The translations under genes and the position numbers were made by a program. Positions 52,095 to 62,200 of a DNA stretch of 64,000 bases are shown here, one piece after another. The notes below the pieces were generated by a model that did no database searches, was not told the origin of the DNA, and was given only the letters and a program-made list of their open reading frames with translations. Every line of letters begins with the position of its first letter. Position 1 is the first letter of the stretch. The stretch covers positions 83,215,309 to 83,279,308 of the forward strand of contig JAZBQD010000015.1 in assembly GCA_036583965.1 (NCBI GenBank). The letters are read 5' to 3'. The stretch comes from Prunella strophiata (Eukaryota; Chordata; Aves; Passeriformes; Prunellidae).

Positions 52095-53194
52095 GTCCAC
52101 GAATTCAAGATTTCTTTGGTCAGAATAAAGGAGCCAAGTGGTGTTTTGTTGCTGAAAGTGAGAATTGAGGACAGGTCAAGATCAATGTCTCAGTTTCGAA
52201 GACTGATGAAGGGTTGCAACTAAGGATTGTTTAAATATGAACTTCTGATTTCTTCTAACAACTTGTGTAGGTGCCTCTTCATGCAGCTGATGTGCTCTTG
52301 AGGCACACTTGTGCTTTTCTTATGACGTTCAGAGTGGATTCTGCTGTGGGACTGAGGAACTGCAAAGCTGGAAACAGCTGGCTCTGAGGAGCGTGAGGCT
52401 GCTGCATCGCTCCCCTGGCCAAGCCTCCACCTTTGCCTTGAATTCATCAGCTGTGGCATCAGCCCACTGAGCAGATGATGCCAAACACAAGGGCTGGAAC
52501 AAGAGTGTAGGGACAAAGAATGCATGGTCTCGGGCTGCAAGGGTCAAAAGCAGCCCCGATTGAGGTGGGACAAAGTGCCCAAAGTTCCTCTCCTGACATG
52601 AGATCAGCCTTGGTGCCTCCCCTGTGGTCACATGCATTGATGCAAGAGCAGAGACATGAGCCTGAAGTCCTCCTGGAGCAGAGTCATGGTACATCTGGGT
52701 GTCTCATATGTGACAAGCCATGCTTGATGCTACAGTGAAGGCAGAGGTGCTCTCACTCCTCTGCCACCCTCACACACAATCTATGAACATACTGACAACT
52801 CAATTTACAAATCCAGAGTAGCTTCTTGTGACTCTCTCTGACACCTTTGATCTCTGACTCCGAGTGTAATTTGCAGGGATGAATGCCAGAACTTGTGAAA
52901 GCCAACAGACACCACCCATTGGCTTTGACAGCCCCCAAAGCTTGTGCCTGGCACTGGCTGTCTTTAACAGCAGAGCTGTCCCACCAGGTGTGCCACCATG
53001 TCCCCAGGAGCTGTGGAGCCAGGAGGTGGCTTTCCCCCAGCAGCCAGCGAGTCAGTGCCAGTGGCAGGGATGGAGACACTCAAAGCCCTGGGCCTCTGCT
53101 CTACCCAGCAGACCGCACCCTCTGGGGTTTCCTGCCTGTGGTGAATCGTGTCAGGTTTTATCTGTAAGACAGGTTTAAAAGCAAAAAGCAAAAG
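52095..53194. other. Unassigned intergenic segment between CR1 and poly-A
   Basis: About 1.1 kb, richer in G+C than the EXOC2 introns, with open frames up to about 120 codons on both strands (for example 52329-52694 minus and 52879-53178 plus). None shows a family I recognise. It ends at an A20 run, so a retroposed transcript is possible, but no AATAAA or flanking duplication was seen. Confidence 0.4.
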
Positions 53195-53247
53195 AAAAAA
53201 AAAAAAAAAAAAAAGACCCCAAAACCAAGCAAACAAACAAACAAACA
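53195..53247. repeat. A20 run followed by (AAAC)n
   Basis: A 20-base A run at 53195-53214 is followed by GACCCC and then four to five AAAC units to 53247. It could be the decayed tail of a retroposon on the + strand, or plain low complexity. Confidence 0.75.
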
Positions 53248-53408
53248 GTAAAACCAACTCAGTTCTCATGAATGAAAAACTACTCGGTCTTCAGAAGTTT
53301 TCTCAGCCTTTTGGGGAGCAGCACTTCACTCAAATAACTGAAGAAATGTTGTGGGTTTCCTCTATTTCTTATGACCTTCAGTCTGACTAGCGAGCTTTTA
53401 CCAATGAT

Positions 53409-53470
53409 AGTGAGTGATAAACACTCACTGATAAAAATGGTTCCACCTTTCTGTGGAGCCTTTTTATCAG
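53409..53470. repeat. Two nested hairpins at the left edge of the tandem duplication
   Basis: AGTGAGTG at 53409-53416 and CACTCACT at 53422-53429 form a perfect 8-bp stem. Directly after, 53428-53446 pairs with 53453-53470 around a 6-base loop: 10 perfect pairs, one bulge, then 8 pairs with one G-T wobble. The duplicated unit begins inside this second hairpin, at CTGTGGAGCC. Confidence 0.85.
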
Positions 53471-54875
53471 GTTGACTACTTTGGGAAAGACAGCTCACAG
53501 ATTCTGGTCATAGCTGACTACTCCATTGTGCTACAGAAATGAAGGGCGAGTCAGACACACACCCTCTCTCCCCCATACACGCACATATTAAAGAAAAGTA
53601 AAATTGATACACTAGGGCTGTAATAATCAAACCTGTACACTACATGGTCAGCCACAACTGACCACATGGTGGTAAACACTCATCTAGAAATAGGTGTCTG
53701 AGGCTTGCTGGGAGGTGTTATCTGTACTGATAGTGTCACATTCTCTCTAATGGAGCGTTTTCCCATCAGCCACATCCAAAATGAAGTGTGCTTGCAAGAT
53801 CACTCTGGTTGTTTTAAACATGTTGTTCATATTTTTTTTATTTCAGCTTATACAAATATGAGTGAATCTCACTAAATGACTCTCCTTTGAAAGTGGCCAA
53901 TGGCCAATTTGCCATCAAACATCCTTCCTGTGCTTTTATCATGCTGCAGAGAGCAGGGAGGAGAACAAAGACACAGTGGGCTGGTGGAGCATCATCTGAA
54001 GTGACTCATACCACAAAGTGTGGGCTTTTTGGAATGATGCCCCGAGTGTTTATTTCCTTCTATTCTTCATCTTGTTGGGGTGTTTTTGTGTTTTCTTCCC
54101 ACTTCCCATATCTGCATTTTGTTTGGGTTTACATTTATTCAGTTCCTCATATTCCAATAAAACCCAGTTGCTGCCATTTTGTCAGAGTTTTGGGGCTGGT
54201 TGGTCCTTTTGGTGTTTGTGTTTCATGTGTTTTGCTTGGTCTTTTATTGGGAAGAGGTTTTTTATATATTTGATTTCTTGGAAGGGGGTGTTACCTGAGG
54301 GGGATTTTGCAGCGGCAATATATTTTCTTTCTTTAAAAAAATTTACACTTTTCACCAATGTAATATTTCAGCTTAACTTCAACATAACAAAGGTTTTCTG
54401 TGGCAAAACAGAATCTGTTTTACACATCCTGTTATATCACATTTGAAATTGTGCCATTTTGGCCCTGGGAAAGAAGAGGATGTGTGGTGGGAGCAACACC
54501 AGCAGGAGTTAAGGGCGAGCAAAGGTTCGGTCTCCTCAGACCTGTCCATTAGTAGATCAACCCTTGCTCACAGACACAAATACACATCTTTTTGCTTTTA
54601 TATTGGTCCCACAGGACAGAAGACTGAAGCTAGGACTGCTCTAAAAAGCACAATGCCTTCCTGAGAGTGAGGAGGAGAAAGTGCTCCAACTTCACGGGAC
54701 ATCATCTGTCCCTTCCTGCATACCTGGTGGAAGAATCCACTGCAGCATCCCTGCAGCTCTTACCACCTGCACGAGAGTGCACCAAGATGGTTTTTCATCT
54801 GCTGTGCTGCTCTGCTCTTCACAACAGCCATATGGATGAGGGGCAAGGGGTCAACTTATCAGGCTTTTAATTTTT
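53451..54875. repeat. Tandem duplication, copy 1 (1425 bp)
   Basis: Begins at CTGTGGAGCC and is repeated head-to-tail from 54876 with an offset of 1425 bases. The unit has no recognised coding or transposon sequence. It contains AATAAA in a setting like the R region of an LTR (54157-54180), a GGCCAATGGCCAAT motif (about 53896-53909) and a T/G-rich stretch (54050-54300). Open frames of 128 and 142 codons exist (53887-54273 and 54018-54446), but they are not conserved against copy 2. What kind of sequence was originally duplicated is unknown. Confidence 0.9.
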
Positions 54876-56297
54876 CTGTGGAGCCTTTTTTATCAGGTTG
54901 ACTACTTTGGGAAAGACAGCTCACAGATTCTGGTCATAGCTGACTACTCCATTGTGCTACAGAAATGAAGGGCGAGTCAGACACACACCCTCTCTCCCCC
55001 ATACATGCACATATTAAAGAAAAGTAAAATTGATACACTAGGGCTGTAATAATCAAACCTGTACACTACATGGTCAGCCACAACTGACCACATGGTGGTA
55101 AACACTCATCTAGAAATAGGTGTCTGAGGCTTGCTGGGAGGTGTTATCTGTACTGATAGTGTCACATTCTCTCTAATGGAGCGTTTTCCCATCAGCCAGA
55201 TCCAAAATGAAGTGTGCTTGCAAGATCACTCTGGTTGTTTTAAACATGTTGTTCATTTTTTTTTATTTCAGCTTATACAAATATGAGTGAATCTCACTAA
55301 ATGACTCTCCTTTGAAAGTGGCCAATGGCCAATTTGCCATCAAACATCCTTCCTGTGCTTTTATCATGCTGCAGAGAGCAGGGAGGAGAACAAAGACACA
55401 GTGGGCTGGTGGAGCATCATCTGAAGTGACTCATACCACAAAGTGTGGGCTTTTTGGAATGATGCCCCGAGTGTTTATTTCCTTCTATTCTTCATCTTGT
55501 TGGGGTGTTTTTGTGTTTTCTTCCCACTTCCCATATCTGCATTTTGTTTGGGTTTACATTTATTCAGTTCCTTATATTCCAATAAAACCCAGTTGCTGCC
55601 ATTTTGTCAGAGTTTTGGGGCTGGTTGGTCCTTTTGGTGTTTGTGTTTCATGTGTTTTGCTTGGTCTTTTATTGGGAAGAGGTTTTTTATATATTTGATT
55701 TCTTGGAAGGGGGTGTTACCTGAGGGGGATTTTGCAGCGGCAATATATTTTCTTTCTTTAAAAAATTTACACTTTTCACCAATGTAATATTTCAGCTTAA
55801 CTTCAACATAACAAAGGTTTTCTGTGGCAAAACAGAATCTGTTTTACACATCCTGTTATATCACATTTGAAATTGTGCCATTTTGGCCCTGGGAAAGAAG
55901 AGGATGTGTGGTGGGAGCAACACCAGCAGGAGTTAAGGGCGAGCAAAGGTTCGGTCTCCTCAGACCTGTCCATTAGTAGATCAACCCTTGCTCACAGACA
56001 CAAATACACATCTTTTTGCTTTTATGCTGGTCCCACAGGACAAAGACTGAAGCTAGGACTGCTCTAAAAAGCACAATGCCTTCCTGAGAGTGAGGAGGAG
56101 AAAGTGCTCCAACTTCACGGGACATCATCTGTCCTTCCTGCATACCTGGTGGAAGAATCCACTGCAGCATCCCTGCAGCTCTTACCACCTGCACGAGAGT
56201 GCACCAAGATGGTTTTTCATCTGCTGTGCAGCTCTGCTCTTCCCAACAACCATAGAGATGAGAGGTAAAGGGTTGACTTACCAGGCTTTTAATTTTT
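54876..56297. repeat. Tandem duplication, copy 2 (1422 bp)
   Basis: Matches copy 1 with about ten scattered differences up to about 56222: one T added in the run after GAGCC, four single-base losses, and a few substitutions. The last about 62 bases before AGGCTTTTAATTTTT show 11 substitutions. The copy ends where a third TTTCTGTGGAGC begins at 56295, after which the sequence is unique. The single-base indels account exactly for the 3-base length difference. Confidence 0.9.
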
Positions 56298-59200
56298 CTG
56301 TGGAGCTTTTACCTCAGCAATGCTTTGTGGCAGTGAGTCCACAGGTTAGAGAGAGTGAGCAAGCTTGGGGTTTTTTCACAAGTTTTAGCTCCTGTGCTCA
56401 TGTGCCATTCAGACTGTTATCCTAACCCATGCAACAGTTTACCATTCACAGTTGCATTGCTTTTTCCTTGGGAGGAAGAGTTTTTGAGTCCACTGGGTTA
56501 TTGAGCACCTCTAAGGGTACTGAGGTGCCTGCATTCCCATAGGGACCCTTCTCTCAGGAGTGTCAGCTGTTCCCAGGCACAGTGGCCTTGGCTCACACTC
56601 TCCAATACATGCCCACGGTCTCCTCACTCTCTCACTTGCCCAGAGGGCCATGCAGGTCAGGCTGCATTTCTGGGGACACTGGTGTTCTCTCATTGCAGGG
56701 AATGGGACTCCTCAGCACTTCCCACCCTTCCTGGTGGCACCCTAGGGCAGCAGGGGAAAGAGGGGCTAGGACACGAGGGCGTTCAGTGAAGAGACAGAGG
56801 GAGTGAAGACTCAGACAAGTGATGGAGATGAGTCAGAAAGCATAAGGAAGAGTGAGTTAGCCAGCAGCACTCAGGGCAAGGGCAGGTCATGCCTGTGAGC
56901 AGTTCAGGGATGCCTTCCCCTGCTCTGGTTTGGGGGACCAGAACCCTTTAGTGTCCAAGTGGGGTGGTGATGACACCCAGGCAGCAAAGTCTTTCCCCAG
57001 GATGTCATAAGGAGGTTGCACTGGCTGGGATTGTAGCCCTGTGGTGTGACAGGGGACACAGCCCTCTGCAACCTCTGCCTCCCCAGATGTCCAACAGGCA
57101 CTAAGGAGAAGCAGAGGTAGAGGAGCTTTGATTCTGAATCTGGGGACAGGCAACAAGAGAGTGACAAGCCTTTTCCTGGGGCTGCCCAGAACCTCCTCAA
57201 ATGCCCCTCTGGTCTCTGCCTGGCCAGGCTGACCAGGACAGTATGGTCCCTTGTCACACCCCAGCAAGTTCAGAGATAACGACAAAAGGCTCACAAATAT
57301 ATTTCATGGAAGCCAGCTCAGAATAAAAAACAACCCATCATTTCAGGAAACCTCATTTTTCATTTGTAAAACACTTTCATTCAGAAAAAAATGAGGTGGG
57401 GGAGAAGCAAAGCAGGGTGCTGCTTCTTCCCAACCATAGCAAATACACTGTACAGCAATTTCAGCCTTTGAAAAATGCAAAAATGGGACACAAGGAAATC
57501 CAGCAGTTGCCTCTTGCTTCTCAGTTACAGTTGCTTGTAATTTTGGTCTAAAATATCCCAGGTTGGAGTCTGCCCCAGTCTATTTTCTTTGCCTGGAAAT
57601 TTTAAGTAGTTGCTGATCATTTAGCTGGAAGAAAATATACTCTTTCTTCCCCGCTCCATGCTTCAAGAAACTTGGTGACCTTTTCCTCATGTCCCCAGGC
57701 TTTGGAAAAGGGACTTTGGCTTGGGTGTCAAGAATGTGCTGCTTGCCTGCAAAAAAAACTCCATCCAAATTTTGCCAAGTTATAAACCTCTGAAGAAATA
57801 AATCATCCTGCTCACAGCACTCCCTTGAGCTGGACAGCCAAAAAAAACCCTCCCTAGCTTTATTCCATACCCAGGGCTCCCCATGAGCCCCCCTGGGGTC
57901 TGCACCTGAGCCCCCCTGCATGGAACTTCATGTTGCAGCCCCAGGGAGTGGATCTTGGTGGGGTCTCACCCAGGAGGAAGCTCCCACCCTGCAGGCACTG
58001 ACAGCACTGGCAGCAGCAGCAGCCTGAGCCCCGGAGCTGCTGGGGGTGCAGGGGAGGGCAGACATGGCTTGGGGTGGGATGAGGGATGAGAGAGGGAGGG
58101 AGAAGTTGTGCCTTAGAGATGGTGGTGATGGGAAAGGGAAGCAGTGAAGAGGAAAGTGCCTGGAGCATATTGGGACATACTGGGTGAGGAGAAGTCTTAA
58201 TCAGAGTACCTCTGGGAGGGGCAGCATCAGGCTACAGCCAAAAAGGGTCCAATGAAATGGACTCCCATCTTGTTGCTTAAGTTTCCTGTCCCTTCCATTT
58301 CAGTCTCCTTAAGCTAAGGGAACCACAGACCCAGGCACAAAAACACTGCACAGACAAGTCAAACACTGACATCTCTTAAATTTGCCTGTGTGACCTTCAT
58401 AATATTCTCCTCTGTCTGCATAATACTGTAAGTGAAGTGAAAAATAGGAATAAAAGAAAAACCAACCCAAAGCAAAGAAGCAATGTGAGACTTCTGTGAT
58501 TAAAAAGATTTCCTTTGAGAGTTCAAGGTACTTTCATCAACAGGCTTTGTAAATAAGCAGGCTTGTAAGTGATGAGTGGGTTTGTAAATAAAGGGTTGAC
58601 TTTCTGAGAAGCTGAACGCCCACCACTTCAGAGAGCACTGCAGAGGTGACCAGCAGCTCTGAATCACGGGCCATGAGGCCTCTCTGTAGTCTGAGACCTG
58701 TGCCAAACCATCCCTTCTCTCTGCTCTTTTCCCCTAGCTTGCCAAAGAGACCTTTCATGTGCTATACTTTCATTCTTCAACCCTTTTAGTCTCCTTTTGC
58801 ACCCACAGAGGTACCCTGGGAGGACATGGCGGGTAATCACTCCAGTCAATCCCAACCCTTATCCAGATTTCCGGCATTTCCTTCTTAATTAGGATAATGG
58901 ATGCAGTAACTCACAAAAATAAATTGCTGGGGCTTGGGGTTGGTTGGTTTTACTTTTGATAGTTATTGATGGATGCTCTGTCCAGTCAAAAGCAACTTCC
59001 AAGGCCCTGGGCCCACACCAGCCTCTCACTGCCACCACAGAGCCACCATTGGGATGGTCCAGCCAGCTCCCTGGAGTCCTTGGGAAAGTGACAGGTTGTG
59101 AATTGATGCCACAAGCTCCTCACCAACACCACATCTCTGCACACTGTGTTGAGACCCTGACTGCCAGCTCAGGGCTGGAAAAGCCTCCTGCCCTCTCTGT

Positions 59201-62200
59201 CTGCAGCTGTGCCTGATCCTTCATTTCTCATCTTCCTGTGAGCAAGGACAAACAGGGAGCAGCATCAGCTCCTGGAAATGCTCCTTTCACCACCAGCTAG
59301 GAGAGCACTACCTGGGCAAGGGTGAAATCTGAGATATGAGCTCATGAGGGAGATTTATGGGGCCTTCCTGGAGCTGGGCACCCCAAAGGCTCCTTGAAGC
59401 AGCCCTGAGTACCCTGGGCAGGTGCAGGTCTCATGCCTAAGACTGTAGAGGGGTTCATGGTGTGATTTCCAGGTCTTGTAGGCATATGACTCCATTCGAA
59501 AAATGCTGTCCATATTTTAAATTTTTTTTCAACTATCAAAACAGTAATATTTTCTTATCAACCCTCTCATTGTATCACTTTTTCAGAGGTGGCAGGGGAG
59601 TGATCTAGTTAGTAATGTTTCCATTCTTCTGCCACTTGCCCCATTGACTTAGACAGGAAACTTCTGAGGGCAAGAAATGTCATTTATTAGAAGCTACTGC
59701 TGCTGCCAACCTCATTTTGGTTTGCTGTCTAGACAGTAAAGCAGAAGAGAGCATTAATAAAAATTGAGCAACCAAATGCCTGAAAGTTCTTGTTTGATGG
59801 TCTCAAGCTCACCTTCACATTAGGCAAAATCAAACCTGTAAGTTGTTTGAGGAGTTTTGTTGGGTTTGGGTTTTTTGGTTCTGTTTTGATTTTGACTCCA
59901 ACATGAAGATGACCTGATCTGTGTATCTGCCTTCTGCATACACATGTGCTGATTGTGCCTGCTTCTAGTAATTGAAGTAGGAAACTTTATATAGGGCTGC
60001 TTTTTCAGAAGTTCCACTGTTACTGCTGGAAAAAGGAAAATCAGGTTGATTCTTAAGTGACCAGTATAGAAAGACATCCCTTGCTTTTAAATTCCCTAAC
60101 TCCAAGCAGGGCAGCCTCAGTGTTTAAAAAGAGGTAAACATTTCTGTTTATCTCTGCTTACAATCACGTGGGCCAAGGACTCATGTCTGTGTGAATCTTT
60201 TCTAGGAAAATACTTCAGACTGCTCCATTGAGCAGTCTGTCTTCTGGCTGTTATGAATCCCTGTTTATTTTGCCATAGCTTTATAAAAATGACAGGAGAA
60301 AAAGAAGCCAGCCCCGCCATTTCTGTGTGTTCTGAATTGCTGTCATAAACAGAGGCCTGGATTCATGGGTTTGGGAATCCTTGAAGTGAAAGCAGCACCA
60401 ACTCCCATCACCAGGCTGTGTGCTGGGAAAAGGCAGCAGGAATGCTGCGGCTCCTCGAGACATTTTGTGGATCTGGGCATCTTCTGAGATTCAGATGAGC
60501 TGAGAGGTCTATTGCTGATCCCAGCACCAGCATTCCTGGAGGTAAGGTCCTACCATTGTTCTCTTTCCTTCCCTCTGAGCACAGGTTTTGAGCTAACGTG
60601 CTTCCTGGCATCAGACACCTCCCTTGAAAAGACTGGAGGAATAATCCATGCTCTGCATCATCCTGCATTGCAGGGAAACAAACCTCTTCATTTTGCAGCT
60701 TGGCTATGTTTCTTTAAAAAAATTGGGGGCTGGGGATGAGGGAAAGAAATCAGAAAAACAGCAACAGGAAGGGAAACACTAATAAAAATGTTCTTGGTCT
60801 ATCCCTGGGGAAAAAGAAGAGCCCCCACTTTCATTTAAGGTGACATAAGCCCCAGACAAACCTTCAACAACCATCTGGAGGATGAAGTCTGCTCTCCAAC
60901 ATGGCCCTTGCAGAGGGAACCTCACATCCAGGAGCAAAACAGCAGCTCCAGCTTGGCCAGCAGCACTCAGCTCCCCCTGCACCCCCTGCACACGCTTCAG
61001 AGCTGCAATTCATACAGCGACTGCTGAAGTAAAATCAGGAGACATGGGGACTATATATAAAAGAGCTGGAGTAAAGGCAAGTACTGGATTCTGCTTCTGA
61101 GTAAGTCTCCTGTTTTTAGAAGAAGCCAAGCTTTGCACACCCAGCCCCTGAGCGCCTCAGCCCCGCTGTGCTGCAAGAGCAGCTTTCCCTGCAGGCCCTG
61201 CCTCGCTGCCCCAGCACCCAAAACCACGCTCCAGCTGCACACACAGGACCAGCCCTGCCTCCTGGAGAGCCAAACCCTCTGCTGGGCTTTCTCTGAGCAC
61301 CCATGGAGCACAGCTCTGGAGAGCCAGGAGTACTCCCAGCCAGCTGGGGGCTGAGCCTTGAAGTCACTGATTTTGGCAGGGGTGAAGAGGTGTCCTCCCC
61401 ACCAGTGAGCCTCTTCTCCACCGAGTTCAAGCCTCCTTTGCTCATCCCTGGCTGCTGCCTCCAGGGACAGCAATGTCTGGGCATCCCAGTATCTCTGCTG
61501 AGTCACCTGTACCCATGCATGGCACAGGTCAACACCAGAGCAGGCAGGTGACTGGGGAGACTGGACTGGGCCAGGCCCCCACTCCTGATTTCAAACTTTC
61601 TTACTGATGTGAAGTACTTTTGAATGGCTTCCCTTTGATACTATTTTATTTTATTTATTTTATTTTATTTTATTGGTTCTTGGAGACTTTTCCCCCCAAG
61701 AAAAATCATAATGCAATCTTGCTTTTCCCCCATCCCTTGCTGAATTAAAAAAAAACCCCAAACTAGACAGCAAACAAAAGCCCAAATTCCAAATGTCACA
61801 AAACTCCCCGTTTCTTCTGCAAAACAGAATTCTTATTGTCCTGCAGTCCCAACTTATTGACAGGCAGAGGCAAAGCAGACAGACCTGTGGCAGCAGTGGG
61901 AAAGAAAAAAAAAAAAGCAGAAACAAGAAGGAAAAAACACAAACACTTCCACTTGGGATGCAGCTCAATTCCCGAGGTGCTGCTGCTGTGAGCATTGCCC
62001 AGGCTGCAATGAGGTGCTGGAGAGTGTGGGGCCAGAGACTTTCCCATCAACCAAGGGCTTTCCACATGCCATGGGGCTGGAGAGGGGTCTAACACGGGCC
62101 AGGGCCATGCAAACACCAAGGAGTTTGTTGTGCTGTCTGTCAAAGCCAAACCAGCACAGGCAGCGACAATGGAGCTGTTGCAAAAAAATGAACACCAGGG

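Noticed and set aside
53887..54446. Open frames of 128 and 142 codons repeated in both tandem copies (also 55312-55787) as candidate genes
   Set aside because: The frames look conserved only because the DNA was duplicated. Changes between the copies are not coding-friendly: one substitution alters the residue in both overlapping frames, and a one-base loss in an A run breaks the 142-codon frame in copy 2. The 128-codon frame starts at TTG, not ATG.
56887..57294. 135-codon minus-strand open frame with an overlapping 117-codon frame
   Set aside because: Two frames on the same strand cover the same DNA, there is no family likeness, and the composition favours long chance frames.
61641..61674. 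Cluster of AATAAA words on the minus strand as a poly(A) signal for a convergent gene
   Set aside because: They arise from the (TTTTA)n microsatellite, and no minus-strand exon was found nearby.
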